Part shown: positions 16,915 to 26,449 of the stretch, piece after piece
Layout of the letters: each line of letters starts with the position of its first letter
Numbering within the stretch: the stretch's first letter is position 1
NCBI RefSeq assembly: GCF_900101625.1
Contig: NZ_FMYZ01000003.1
Span: 496,001 to 560,000 of the forward strand
Source: Cupriavidus sp. YR651
GTDB lineage: Bacteria; Pseudomonadota; Gammaproteobacteria; Burkholderiales; Burkholderiaceae
Direction of reading: 5' to 3'
DNA length: 64,000 nt
Translations under genes and position numbers: made by a program
Notes under the pieces: model-generated
Told to the model about the DNA's origin: nothing
Databases searched by the model: none
Seen by the model: the letters and a program-made list of their open reading frames with translations, nothing else

Positions 16915-19398
16915 ATGGCACATCACGACCTTGACCGGTACAGCGGAAAGCGTGATTTCCGCATCACCACGGAACCCTCCGCGACGGGGCGCGGGAAGCG
17001 TGGGAAATCGCACCAGCTTCGCTTCGTAGTTCAGAAGCACTGGGCCAGGCGACTGCACTACGACTTTCGACTCGAGCTTGACGGCGTATTGGTGAGTTGG
17101 GCTGTCCCCAAGGGGCCAAGCTTCGACCCGACAGAGAAGCGGATGGCGATCCACGTGGAAGACCATCCGCTCGACTATGCAAACTTCGAGGGCACGATCC
17201 CACCGAAGCAGTATGGCGCGGGTACCGTCATCGTCTGGGACCACGGGACATGGGAGCCCGTTGGCGATCCACATGCCGGCATGGAAGCCGGGAAGCTGGA
17301 GTTCCTGCTGCACGGCCAGAAGCTTGCGGGTCGTTGGGAACTCGTGCGCATCTCCAGGTCCGATGGCGCGCACGACCAATGGATCTTGTTCAAGAAGCGC
17401 GACCAATGGGCGCGATCGCTGGCCCAGTTCGATGTCATCAGCACCTTCCCTGACAGCGTCATAGCGCATCCGCTTGGCGCGCTCGAAGCGCCGAAAATCG
17501 TCGCGAATGGGGCTGCGGCCGCAGGAGCCTCTCTGGTCAATGCAAAGCGGTCAAAAACGCCGGCGCATCTTTCCCCACAACTCGCAGTGCCCACGACGTC
17601 TTTGCCGAGTGGAGGCAACTGGATCATCGAAGCAAAATTTGATGGATACAGAGTTCTGGCCAGAATCATCGATTCCAGGGTGACCTTGTTGACGCGTGGA
17701 GGCGAGGACTGGACGAACAAACTGAAAGGCGTCGAATCAGAGATCGAGAAGCTAGGTGTCTCCGAGGGGTGGATAGACGGCGAGATCGTTGTTCTGCGCG
17801 ACGGCGTGCCAGACTTCAATGCCTTGCAGAATGCGATCAAGGGCGAGGGCAATAACGACATCGTCTACTTTGTCTTCGACATTCCCTACTGGGAAGGGAA
17901 GGACCTGAGGCGTACGCCGCTGAGCATGCGGCGTGCCCATCTGGCGCAACTGGTCGAAGGAAAAGCTGACCGGGTGCGTTTCAGCGAGAGCTTTGAAGCG
18001 CCGCCCGCGCAAGTTTTCAAGTCCGCATGCGAGCTTGGCCTGGAAGGCCTGGTGCTCAAGCGTGCCGATTCTGCTTATACATCGACGCGAAGTCCCGACT
18101 GGATAAAGGCCAAGTGCAAATTGAGACAGGAATTCGTTATCTGTGGCTTTGGCGATCGGGCAGGGTCACGAGCTGAGGTGGGTCGGCTTCTGCTTGGTGT
18201 CTACGATCAAGGCAAACTTCGATTTGCCGGTAGTGTTGGTACCGGCTGGACCGGCAAGACGGCTACCGAACTGCGGGAGAAGCTCGAAAAGCTGCAAGTC
18301 AGCAAGGCGGCTTTCGATGCGTCGGAAATGACGGGCACGCGCTGGGCGCAGGGCAATGCTGCTGCGACGCATTGGGTGAGGCAAAAATTGGTTGCGGAGG
18401 TGGAGTTCTCCGCGTGGACACGAGATGGCCGCGTTCGTCATGCCTCATTCAAAGGTTTGCGCAGTGACAAGTCGCCGAAGGATATCCGTCAGGAAGCGGT
18501 TCAAGTCGATACCAACGTGTCTCGCAGCGCGGTGAACGTGACGCATCCCGAACGAGTGATCGACTCCGCAAGTGGCATCAGGAAGCTCGATCTGGTTCGA
18601 TACTATGAAAGCGTGGCGGAGTGGATGCTCCCCCATCTTGCTGCGCGTCCAGTCGCATTCTTGCGCGCACCGGACGGTATCGGGAAGGAGGTCTTCTTCC
18701 AGAAACACCTCGAATCGAGCCGGCTGTCAGGGTTGACCGCGCATCCGAAATCATTGTGGCCTGGACATGGCGCCTTGCTGACGGTCGATTCAGCGGATGC
18801 CCTCGCCGCTGCTGCGCAGCTTAACGCGGTCGAATTTCACACGTGGAACTCGACGGTTGCCGCGCTTCGTTATCCAGACCGCATTGTCTTCGACCTTGAT
18901 CCGGGCGAAGGTGTGTCGTGGCGGCACGTCCTGGAGGCGGCGCAGCTGGTGCAAGGCTTCCTGACCGAGCTGGCGTTGAAAGCATGGCTCAAGACCAGCG
19001 GGGGGAAAGGCCTGCACGTTGTCGTCCCACTGGCTCCGGAGTTGGATTACCCAACGGTCAAGGGCTTTTCACACGCTGTGGTGTGCCATCTGGCAAAGGT
19101 GCTTCCCGAGCGCTTTGTCGCCAAATCGGGAGCCGCCAACCGCAAAGGCAAGGTGTTCGTGGACTACCTTCGCAATGGCCTCGGGCAAACGACAGTCGCC
19201 GCATTTTCGGCCCGGGCCCGCCCCGGCATGGGGGTATCGATGCCCATCTCGTGGCGCCAACTCTCTGACCTGAAGGGCCCGGACGATTGGAACGTGCGTA
19301 ATGCGCGCGAGTATCTGAGCTTCCAGCGCACCGATCCCTGGCGCGATTACTGGAAGACGGCTCAGACGCTGACGGTTGCGATGGAACGCTTGGGCTGA
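16915..19398 (+). CDS. ligD: ATP-dependent DNA ligase D (LigD), PE-ligase-polymerase
   Basis: This 827-residue multidomain enzyme of non-homologous end joining has its domains in the Pseudomonas order. The 3'-phosphoesterase (about 1-190) shows QKHWARRLHYDFRLE, SWAVPKG and QYGAGTV. The ATP-dependent ligase (about 220-520) has EAKFDGYR with the adenylated Lys241. The primase/polymerase (about 535-815) has THPERV, DGIGKEVFFQKH, VFDLDPGEG and KTSGGKGLHV. No ku gene is in the window, so its partner must be elsewhere. The gene uses visibly more A/T-ending codons than its neighbours, suggesting a separate origin. It begins 45 bp after the MoaF-like gene. Confidence 0.95.
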   Translation: MAHHDLDRYSGKRDFRITTEPSATGRGKRGKSHQLRFVVQKHWARRLHYDFRLELDGVLVSWAVPKGPSFDPTEKRMAIHVEDHPLDYANFEGTIPPKQYGAGTVIVWDHGTWEPVGDPHAGMEAGKLEFLLHGQKLAGRWELVRISRSDGAHDQWILFKKRDQWARSLAQFDVISTFPDSVIAHPLGALEAPKIVANGAAAAGASLVNAKRSKTPAHLSPQLAVPTTSLPSGGNWIIEAKFDGYRVLARIIDSRVTLLTRGGEDWTNKLKGVESEIEKLGVSEGWIDGEIVVLRDGVPDFNALQNAIKGEGNNDIVYFVFDIPYWEGKDLRRTPLSMRRAHLAQLVEGKADRVRFSESFEAPPAQVFKSACELGLEGLVLKRADSAYTSTRSPDWIKAKCKLRQEFVICGFGDRAGSRAEVGRLLLGVYDQGKLRFAGSVGTGWTGKTATELREKLEKLQVSKAAFDASEMTGTRWAQGNAAATHWVRQKLVAEVEFSAWTRDGRVRHASFKGLRSDKSPKDIRQEAVQVDTNVSRSAVNVTHPERVIDSASGIRKLDLVRYYESVAEWMLPHLAARPVAFLRAPDGIGKEVFFQKHLESSRLSGLTAHPKSLWPGHGALLTVDSADALAAAAQLNAVEFHTWNSTVAALRYPDRIVFDLDPGEGVSWRHVLEAAQLVQGFLTELALKAWLKTSGGKGLHVVVPLAPELDYPTVKGFSHAVVCHLAKVLPERFVAKSGAANRKGKVFVDYLRNGLGQTTVAAFSARARPGMGVSMPISWRQLSDLKGPDDWNVRNAREYLSFQRTDPWRDYWKTAQTLTVAMERLG

Positions 19399-19752
19399 AC
19401 GAGGCGCCGCCCTCAGTCGCCACTCCAGCCACTCCAGCTTATGCAGCGCACGCCGCGCGCGGAATCGAGAGTCATCCTGCATGGTCGTCGTCTTTACCGC
19501 CTTTGTAATTCCTGACCGCCCCTGAATAAAGCGATTGCCAGCCATTGTTGCGCCGCACACGCACGCACACCGGGTGCCGGGCGATTTCCACACGGGAAAC
19601 CCTTCACGCGCGCCACCGGGAACGGGATTTGCGACATCCCACGAGGAGACTCACACCCTCGCACCGCGTCACATCGCGCGGGAGGCAGCGAGTCCCGGAG
19701 GCCGCGGCGCGACATTCCCGTCCGTTCCGGGCGCAAACAGGAAGACACGGCG
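19399..19752. other. Intergenic stretch between ligD and the SDR gene
   Basis: No convincing gene was found in these 354 bp. A 9-bp unit (CACTCCAGC) occurs twice in a row near 19423. The SDR ribosome site (AGGAAGACACGGCG) is at the right end. Antisense open frames here run on from ligD and look spurious. No terminator with a T-run was seen. Confidence 0.6.
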
Positions 19753-20757
19753 ATGAAATCCCTGAAAAGCATTGGTTCGCAGGTCATCGTGCTGACGGGC
19801 GCCACCAGCGGGGTGGGCCTGATCACGGCGCGCAAGGCGGCGGCGTTGGGCGCCAGGCTGGTACTGGTGGCCCGCAGCGAGGATTCCCTGCAACGGCTGG
19901 CGGAAGAACTGCGCGAGTCGGGCACGGAAGTCATTATCGTCAAGGCCGACGTGGGCAACCATGAGGACGTGGCACGCGTGTCGCAGGCGGCCATCGAGCG
20001 CTTTGGCGGATTCGATACCTGGATCAACAACGCCGGGGTGACGATCTTCGGCCGGCATGACGATGTGCCGCTGGAGGACCAGCGCCGGCTGTTCGACACC
20101 AACTACTGGGGCGTGGTCCACGGATCGCTGGCCGCTGCGGCGCATCTGAGGCAGAGCGGTGGCGCGATCATCAACATCGGCAGCGAGGCCTCCGATGGGC
20201 CGCTGCCGTTGCAGGGCGCCTACGCGGCATCCCAGCACGCGATCAAGGGCTTTACCGATACGCTGCGGCTCGAACTCGAGCAGGAGCGGGTGCCGATCTC
20301 GGTCACGCTGATCAAGCCGGCCGGCCTCGATACGCCCATCGTCACGCACGCCAAGAACTTCCTGCACGTGGAACCTCGCCTGCCGCCGCCGCTTTACGAC
20401 CCCGCGCTGGCTGCGGACGCCATCCTGTTTGCCGCCGCGCATCCGCGCCGCGACATGTTCGTGGGGGCATCCGCCAAGGCCTTTTCCGCCGCCGCCTATC
20501 ACGCGCCGCACACGTTCGACCGATTGATGCGCCGGTTCATGGGACGCGCGCAGCAGACGCGCGATCCCGCAGGCCCGCGCGAGGACAATGCGCTGTACGA
20601 CGCCGGCAACGGCCTGAGAGAACGCACGGGCAGCCGGCGGGCGCTGCAGTCGTGTGCCTATACGACGACGGCAAGGCATCCGCTGCTGACCACCGCGCTG
20701 GTGGTGGGTGCATCGGCGGCGATGGCGTGCATGATGCAGCTGCGGAGTCGGCGTTAG
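19753..20757 (+). CDS. Short-chain dehydrogenase/reductase with atypical active site and C-terminal membrane segment
   Basis: This 334-residue Rossmann protein has TGATSGVGLITARKAA (NAD(P) binding, TGxxxGxG), NNAGVT, and the catalytic Tyr in GAYAASQHAIKG. The usual YxxxK is YAASQ, so the catalytic Lys is replaced by Gln at that position; a Lys appears four residues later. The C-terminus has a hydrophobic stretch (LLTTALVVGASAAMACMM) followed by Arg residues, consistent with a tail anchor. An AGGAAG ribosome site supports the start. Activity as a classical oxidoreductase is uncertain. The gene is convergent with treY. Confidence 0.85.
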   Translation: MKSLKSIGSQVIVLTGATSGVGLITARKAAALGARLVLVARSEDSLQRLAEELRESGTEVIIVKADVGNHEDVARVSQAAIERFGGFDTWINNAGVTIFGRHDDVPLEDQRRLFDTNYWGVVHGSLAAAAHLRQSGGAIINIGSEASDGPLPLQGAYAASQHAIKGFTDTLRLELEQERVPISVTLIKPAGLDTPIVTHAKNFLHVEPRLPPPLYDPALAADAILFAAAHPRRDMFVGASAKAFSAAAYHAPHTFDRLMRRFMGRAQQTRDPAGPREDNALYDAGNGLRERTGSRRALQSCAYTTTARHPLLTTALVVGASAAMACMMQLRSRR

Positions 20758-20790
20758 CGTCGATAGCGACAGTAGCGCCGATAGCGCCGA
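20755..20790. repeat. 9-bp degenerate tandem repeat, 4 units
   Basis: Four units (TAGCGTCGA, TAGCGACAG, TAGCGCCGA, TAGCGCCGA) begin with the stop codon of the SDR gene and fill most of the convergent gap to treY. It is one of the short-period arrays that recur in this window. Confidence 0.85.
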
Positions 20791-20814
20791 TGGAACCAGC
20801 GCAGACCGCACCGC

Positions 20815-23406
20815 TCACGCGCGGACTAGCACCGCCACGGGCAACCCCACCAGCACGTCCTTCATCCACAGGCAGCCCGCATGGGCGCTGACCGCGTGCC
20901 CGGTCAGGACGTCCACCCAGTTGCCTTCGACGTGCAGGCCGGTATCGCCCCAGCACTGCGGCGGAATGCGCGGCAACGCCGGGTCCGCATGCCGCGCCGC
21001 CAGCCGCGTGGCGATGACGATGGCCTCGGACGTGCCGCAGCGGCGCGCGAACGCCAGCACTTGTGGCGCCAGCTTGCCATCGGCCGCCAGCCCTTCATAG
21101 GTGCCTTCCGCAAACAGCGCCGGCTGTTGGTGTCGCAGCTTCAATACCGCGCGAATCACCTGCTGCTTGATGCGGCCGTCGCGCCAGTGCTGCAACCAGT
21201 GCGACCAGCCTCCGCGACATTCCAGCTGCGACTGCAGCCGCGCGAAGTCCGGCGCGCGCCGGTTGTCGGGATCGACCAGGCTGAAGTCCCAGCCTTCGTT
21301 GCCCTGGTAGCGGTCCGGGACGCCAGGTGCTGTCAGCTGGATCAGGGTCTGGGACAGGCTGTTGATCGCCGCCGCCGGGCCGATGTGGTCGGCAAACTGG
21401 CCGATGCGCTCCAGCACGCTGTCCGGTTCGCCGCTGGCGAGCGCCGCGAGGAAGGCCTCGCTGGCGGACTCGTAGGCGGTATCCGGATGCGTCCAGCTGC
21501 CGTGCCGCTTGGCCTCGCGGATCGATTTCCGCTGCCAGGCCAGGATGCGGTCGACGAACGCGCGCTGGGCGTCCTCGGCCTGCAATGCGCGCGGATCGGC
21601 GGGCCATGCGCCCAGCAAGGTCTGGTAGAGCATGATCCGGTCCGCTCCGTCCGGCCCTCTGGGCGAAGCCACCAGCAACGGCGCCAGACGGGCTTCCCAG
21701 TCCGCGATCGCATCGGCCCATTCGCCGGCCAGTTCGCTCAGCACGGCCAGCCGCATGCGAGCGTCCTCGCCGCGCTTGTGATCATGCGTGGCCACGGCCA
21801 GCATTGAGTGCGGATAGCTGTCGCGCCGCGCCGCCATGCGCGCGTGAAAGCGTTCGGGCGCCAGCGCCAGCGTGCCCGGGGAACTGCCCACCTCGTTGCG
21901 GGACAGCAGCCGGCCGTAGCGGTAGAAGGCGGTGTCCTCCGTCGACCTGGCCGCCAGCGCCGGCATGATCTGCTGGAGCTTCGTGCGTAGCTGCGCCGCG
22001 CGCGTATCGGGCCGGGCGTCGCCGCGCAATTGGTCCAGGATGAAGTCGAGGGCGGCGGCTTCATCGGGCGCCAGATGCGTGCGGGCGGTGTCCGCGGCGG
22101 CGGGCACCGTCGCCGTGTCGTACGCGCTGTCGCGTACGGCTTCGTTCGACGTCGCGAAGTAAGTGCGATAGACCGGAAACGCCACAAGGAATGATGTCAG
22201 CGCATGGCGCAGCGCGTGATACGGGAGGTCTCGCGTGGTGGGCGCCTCGCGGGCCAGTTCGTGCAGGCGCGCGCAGACGGCGTCGAGTTCGGTGACGAGT
22301 TGGCGCGCCAGCACGCGGTGCCGGCAGGCGCCCACATAGTCCGCAAACGGACGGTTGTCCCCGCTGATGCGCATCCAGAGCGAGGTGAGCGGCGCCTCGC
22401 CGGCGGCGTCATGGAGCACCGCGCTCACGTCGTTCATGAAGTCGTAGCCTGTGGTGCCATCCATGCGCCAGTCGGCGGGCAGCGGCTCATCCTCGGCGAG
22501 GATTTTTTCCACCACCAGCCACGGATGCGCCAGCGCGCGCGCGGCGGGTCGGCCGGGGCGCAACGTATCGAGTCGCTCGCGCACGCGCCGGCAGTAGCCG
22601 GCCGGGTCCGCCAGCGCGTCCACATGGTCGATGCGCAGGCCATCGATCCAGCCCTCGCGATACAGGCGGAATATCAGCGCGTGCACGGCTTCGAACACGT
22701 CGTCGCATTCCTCGCGCACGCCCACGAGGTCGTTGATTTCGAAGAAGCGGCGCCAGTTCAGCTCGGTTGCGGCGGTCCGCCACCATGCCAGCCGGTAGTG
22801 CTGCCGTTCGAGCAGCGCATGCATGGCGTCCGGGCCCGACGGGATTGCCATGTCGAGCGTGGGCTCGGCCAGCGGCAGGTCGTGATCGCCATAGCGCAGT
22901 GTGACCTGCCCGTCGCCGGTGCGCACCAGCGCGATGCCGCCGGCGGTCAGGGTCTGCCAGTAGGCGTCGGCCAGGATCGGCAGCAGCACCTTGCCGTGCA
23001 ATGCCGGATCGCGCGATTGCCAGTCGATATCGAAGTCGCGCGCGTGGCTGCTGTCCGCGCCGCGCGCCAGCACGTCGCGCCACCAGCCGTTGTGCGTGGC
23101 GCTGGCCGCCATATGGTTCGGCACGATGTCCACCACGATGCCGAGGCCCGCCTCCTGGGTCTGGCGGGCCAGTGCGAGGAAGCCGGCTTCGCCGCCCAGT
23201 TCCGGGTTGATCGCCGTAAAGTCGGTGACGTCATAGCCGTGCGTGGAGCCGGGCCGCGCCGTGGTGATCGGGGAGAGATAGAGATGGCTGACGCCGAGCC
23301 CCGCGTAGTAGGGCACCAGTGCCGCGGCGTCCGCGAAGGTGAATCCCGCGTGCAGTTGTAGCCGTGCCGTGGCGCGCGGAATGCCGGTGGGGTCGAGTTC
23401 GGTCAT
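20815..23406 (-). CDS. treY: Malto-oligosyltrehalose synthase TreY
   Basis: This 863-residue GH13 enzyme turns the reducing-end alpha-1,4 link of maltodextrins into an alpha,alpha-1,1 trehalose end. The N-terminus has FADAAALVPYYAGLGVSHLYLSP and GSTHGYDV, typical of TreY. The catalytic barrel has DIVPNHMA, DGLRIDHVDAL (nucleophile Asp) and VVEKILAEDEPLP (acid/base Glu). C-terminal PGVPDRYQGNE is also family-specific. The start overlaps the treZ stop by 4 bp (ATGA). With TreZ it makes trehalose from glycogen-like glucans, for osmotic and desiccation protection. The length is near the upper end of the family. Confidence 0.95.
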   Translation of the reverse strand: MTELDPTGIPRATARLQLHAGFTFADAAALVPYYAGLGVSHLYLSPITTARPGSTHGYDVTDFTAINPELGGEAGFLALARQTQEAGLGIVVDIVPNHMAASATHNGWWRDVLARGADSSHARDFDIDWQSRDPALHGKVLLPILADAYWQTLTAGGIALVRTGDGQVTLRYGDHDLPLAEPTLDMAIPSGPDAMHALLERQHYRLAWWRTAATELNWRRFFEINDLVGVREECDDVFEAVHALIFRLYREGWIDGLRIDHVDALADPAGYCRRVRERLDTLRPGRPAARALAHPWLVVEKILAEDEPLPADWRMDGTTGYDFMNDVSAVLHDAAGEAPLTSLWMRISGDNRPFADYVGACRHRVLARQLVTELDAVCARLHELAREAPTTRDLPYHALRHALTSFLVAFPVYRTYFATSNEAVRDSAYDTATVPAAADTARTHLAPDEAAALDFILDQLRGDARPDTRAAQLRTKLQQIMPALAARSTEDTAFYRYGRLLSRNEVGSSPGTLALAPERFHARMAARRDSYPHSMLAVATHDHKRGEDARMRLAVLSELAGEWADAIADWEARLAPLLVASPRGPDGADRIMLYQTLLGAWPADPRALQAEDAQRAFVDRILAWQRKSIREAKRHGSWTHPDTAYESASEAFLAALASGEPDSVLERIGQFADHIGPAAAINSLSQTLIQLTAPGVPDRYQGNEGWDFSLVDPDNRRAPDFARLQSQLECRGGWSHWLQHWRDGRIKQQVIRAVLKLRHQQPALFAEGTYEGLAADGKLAPQVLAFARRCGTSEAIVIATRLAARHADPALPRIPPQCWGDTGLHVEGNWVDVLTGHAVSAHAGCLWMKDVLVGLPVAVLVRA

Positions 23407-25370
23407 GGCGCTTGCAGGCAGGTCACGCAGCAATGTTCCATCAGCGTGCCGGCGCGCAACGTGGCGATGGCGCCGGGCTGGCTGGCATGCAGCATTTCCC
23501 CGGCATCGCCATCGCCATCCTGGCTGACGACGATGGGCTCCTCGCTGAAGTTGAGCCAGATCGCCAGCAGGCTGCCGTCGCCGAGCCGCCAGCGCGCCAC
23601 CAGCGCCTTGTCGGCGAGGATCGTCACGCCGGCGGACTGGGCGCCGCGCAGGCGTGGCACGATTTCGTGCCGGCGGATCGACAGGAGTTCGCTGTAGTAG
23701 TGGTTCCACGCGCGGCAATAGCCATCGGTGTCGTCGCAGATCGGCCGCGACGCCTCGAACGTTTCCGGCGCGTTCGGATCGGCGATCTTCGCGGCCCGGT
23801 CGTTATCGCGAAATGCCGCAGTTGCGGAAAATTCCCGGCGGCGCCCGTCGCGCACGGCACTGGCCAGAGCGGGCGGGTGGTCGGTGAAATACAGGAACGG
23901 CGTGCGTGCGCCATGCTCCTCGCCCATGAACACCAGCGGGATCTGCGGGCAAAGCAGTTGCAGCGCCACCGCCGCACGCAGCGCATCCGGCTCCGCCAGC
24001 GTGGCCAGCCGTTCGCCAAACGCGCGATTGCCGGTCTGGTCGTGGTTCTGCAGGAACATCACGAACGCCGTGGACGGCAACCGGGCGCTGGGCTGGCCGC
24101 GCCGGATCTCGCGATCATGGGGGCCGCCATGGGAGCTGTCATGGGATCGATACGGTGACATCTCCCCCTGCCAGGCAAATCCCTCGGCCAGCACGCGCGC
24201 CAGATGGCGCAGCGGCGGCGTGCCGGGTGCTGCCGTCACGGCACCGGGCAGGTCGGCGTTGTACTCCTGGTAGTAGCCATCGTGCTCGCCGGTCAGCAGC
24301 ACATGCAGCGCGTGATGGGCGTCGTCGTTCCACTGGGCGTCGTAGCCGGCGTGCAGCAGCGCCACGTCGTTGTGGTCGTTCTCGAGCACCAGATGCAGCT
24401 GGCGGCCGGGCAGGCAGTGGCGAAGCTGGCCCGCAAGCTCCGGCAGCCAGCCTTCGTCCCCGATGGCGTGCACGGCATCGAGCCGCAGCCCGTCGAAACG
24501 GAAGGACTCCAGCCAGTAGCGCGCGTTCTCGCTGAAGAATTGGCGGACTTCGGGCTGGCGGAAATCGATGGCCGGACCCCACGGCGTCTGGCGGTCCGCG
24601 CGGAAGAACGGGCTGGCGTAGCGGTGCAGGTAGTTGCCCTCGGGCCCGAAGTGGCTGTACACGACGTCGAGCAGCACCATCATGCCCAGCCCGTGAGCGG
24701 TATCGACCAGCGCGCGCAGTTCGTCAGGCGTGCCATAGCTGCGCTCCGGCGCGAACGGCAGCACGCCGTCGTAGCCCCAGTTGCGCGCGCCGGGAAACTC
24801 GGCCAGCGGCATCAGTTCGACGGCGGTGAAGCCCAGCGTCGACAGCCGATGCAGTTGCGCGGTGGCACCCGCGTAGCCGCCGCACAGTCCGACATGCAGT
24901 TCGTGGATCACCGCCTCGTGCCACGGGCGGCCGTGCCATGCCGCGTGTTGCCACGCAAAGCCCTGCTCCGGCGATGGCAGGCAAAGCACGCTGGCGCCAT
25001 GCACGTCGTCGGCCTGCAGGCGCGAGGCCGGGTCCGGCACGATCGTGCCGTCGTCCAGCCGAAACCAGTAGCGCGCGTTGTCGCAGCAGGCCGTGACGGC
25101 ATCGAACCAGCCCGCTTCCGCTTCCACTTGCGCCATCAGCATTGGCGACATGCCGGCGACCTCCAGCCGGACGGGTTGCCCCTGCGCGGCGGCATCGGGT
25201 GCCCAGAGCCGGAAGCGTATGCGGCCATCGGCCAGCCGGACCGGGCCGAACCGGTAGGCGTCAGCCCCCTCGCCGGCGCACGGCTGCTCCCGCGCGGCGG
25301 TGCCGAGCGTCTGCCAGTGCAGGGCGGGCTGGGTTTCCTTGCCGGGTGTCGCGGGGATCGCATGCATCAT
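23403..25370 (-). CDS. treZ: Malto-oligosyltrehalose trehalohydrolase TreZ
   Basis: This 655-residue GH13 enzyme releases trehalose from the product of TreY. Order: an N-terminal beta-sandwich (RIRFRLWAPDAAA, RYWFRLDDG), a barrel with AVIHELHVG, TLGFTAVELMPLAEFPG, WGYDGVLPFAP, DVVYSHFGPEGNY, FDGLRLDAVHAI (nucleophile Asp), LVLENDHND (catalytic Glu) and FLQNHDQTGNR, then a short beta-domain. Two adjacent ATGs are possible; the first follows GAAGGTAGCCC. It leads the two-gene operon treZ-treY. The usual glycogen partner genes are absent, but a glycogen phosphorylase relic lies just upstream. Confidence 0.95.
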   Translation of the reverse strand: MMHAIPATPGKETQPALHWQTLGTAAREQPCAGEGADAYRFGPVRLADGRIRFRLWAPDAAAQGQPVRLEVAGMSPMLMAQVEAEAGWFDAVTACCDNARYWFRLDDGTIVPDPASRLQADDVHGASVLCLPSPEQGFAWQHAAWHGRPWHEAVIHELHVGLCGGYAGATAQLHRLSTLGFTAVELMPLAEFPGARNWGYDGVLPFAPERSYGTPDELRALVDTAHGLGMMVLLDVVYSHFGPEGNYLHRYASPFFRADRQTPWGPAIDFRQPEVRQFFSENARYWLESFRFDGLRLDAVHAIGDEGWLPELAGQLRHCLPGRQLHLVLENDHNDVALLHAGYDAQWNDDAHHALHVLLTGEHDGYYQEYNADLPGAVTAAPGTPPLRHLARVLAEGFAWQGEMSPYRSHDSSHGGPHDREIRRGQPSARLPSTAFVMFLQNHDQTGNRAFGERLATLAEPDALRAAVALQLLCPQIPLVFMGEEHGARTPFLYFTDHPPALASAVRDGRRREFSATAAFRDNDRAAKIADPNAPETFEASRPICDDTDGYCRAWNHYYSELLSIRRHEIVPRLRGAQSAGVTILADKALVARWRLGDGSLLAIWLNFSEEPIVVSQDGDGDAGEMLHASQPGAIATLRAGTLMEHCCVTCLQAP

Positions 25371-25780
25371 GGCGGGCTACCTTCAGGCTATCTTCAGGCG
25401 GACGTGGCCGCGCACCGGGTCAACGCGGGGGGCGATGCCACCTGTCGCTGGCATGGCTTGCGCCGCAACAAGAAGGATGTTCGCGTTCAAGATGAGCCTC
25501 CCGCTGCCCGTTTTCGATTGGGGGCGAACGCGCGTGCGACAGCCGTCGCTGCGCGGATGCGCCCGTCCTCGTGTTGTTGTCTTGCCCAACCCAACACGCC
25601 GGAACTGCGTTGCGAACACCATGCCAGACCTGCGGCCCGGACCCGCGCAGCGATCTGTCGCGGCTGCTGGCCAGGTGCATGTATAAGCTGCCAGCCACCA
25701 TTGTAGAAACTGCGCGCGCGTGTGCGCATCGGAAAAATGGACATCCCCGCCTGTGCGCCAGCCAGCATCATGTCGGCATG
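25371..25780. other. Region upstream of treZ without an intact gene
   Basis: The stretch has open frames on both strands but none with a recognisable product or a ribosome site. It probably contains the treZ promoter plus degraded DNA left by the loss of glgP. An intact downstream remainder of glgP was not found. Confidence 0.5.
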
Positions 25781-25909
25781 GGTTCCTTGGCGCAGCCACG
25801 TGTCGGTGGATTCCACCTGCATGCCGTCGGCGATGCTCTGGTGAAAGATGCCATACTCGTAGCGGATGCCGTATCCCAGCGCGGGAGTCTCCAGCGTTGC
25901 CAGCGAGTC
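25781..25909 (-). pseudogene. Relic of glycogen phosphorylase (glgP)
   Basis: About 43 codons on the minus strand translate to unmistakable glycogen phosphorylase sequence: [20 protein letters not shown], then [17 protein letters not shown]. In intact enzymes this block lies about 120-160 residues from the N-terminus. Nothing recognisable remains before or after it, and the surrounding open frame lacks the rest of an enzyme of about 800 residues. It is therefore read as the remnant of a deleted gene that once stood upstream of treZ, as in trehalose/glycogen clusters of related bacteria. Confidence 0.75.
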
Positions 25910-25997
25910 CCCACTACGCGCGCGACACTGGTATGAAACCTGCTGGGAGATGGGAGAGATGGACTCCCTGTCTCCGCTCACTGTTCCGAGGCCCATC

Positions 25998-26150
25998 ATG
26001 ACGAACCCTATCCCCCAAGAGCCCGTCCGCCGCCCGGACCATCGACCCGACCAGAGCCCCGACCACAACAAGGAAAAAGGGGACCAGCCGGCGCGCAACC
26101 TGCCCGACAAGCATCCGGTGCCACCGTCGGCCAGCGGACACGCCGGCTAG
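25998..26150 (+). CDS. Small hydrophilic protein, unknown
   Basis: A 50-codon frame starts at an ATG inside a purine-poor leader and encodes a charged, proline-rich product with the tetrad repeats RPDH, RPDQ and SPDH, then [16 protein letters not shown]. The repeats come from a 12-bp tandem array at 26031-26066. No domain, signal or membrane segment is visible. It might be a real small stress-type protein, as many occur in this region, or a chance frame over the repeats. Confidence 0.45.
   Translation: MTNPIPQEPVRRPDHRPDQSPDHNKEKGDQPARNLPDKHPVPPSASGHAG
26031..26066. repeat. 12-bp degenerate tandem repeat, 3 units
   Basis: Three 12-bp units (CGCCCGGACCAT, CGACCCGACCAG, AGCCCCGACCAC) lie inside the small 50-codon gene. 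Confidence 0.8.
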
Positions 26151-26449
26151 GCGAGGGCGCGGGCCCCCGGGCCCTGCCGGGCCGGCCGGGCGCGCAGCGC
26201 CATCGCGGCGTGCGGTCTTGTATCCTTTTCACGTAATCTCTGGCGTTCGTGCCGGCGGCGGAGGCCGTTGCCGGCACAACGAGCGCTATGATGAAAGCGG
26301 CGTGCCATGCCGGCGGGATGTTGCCGCCCCAGGCCCCCGGTGACTGCGCGGGGCGGGCGTCGGCAATGCCAACACCAGCGGCGGCGGGATGGCCGCAATA
26401 CCCCAGGCTTCCAGGAAAAGCAGCGCTTACGCCATAAGAGAGAGTTTCC
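26151..26449. other. Intergenic stretch upstream of the hybrid kinase
   Basis: These 299 bp hold no supported gene. The right end carries the kinase ribosome site (AGAGAGAGTTTCC). No promoter match was convincing. Confidence 0.5.
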
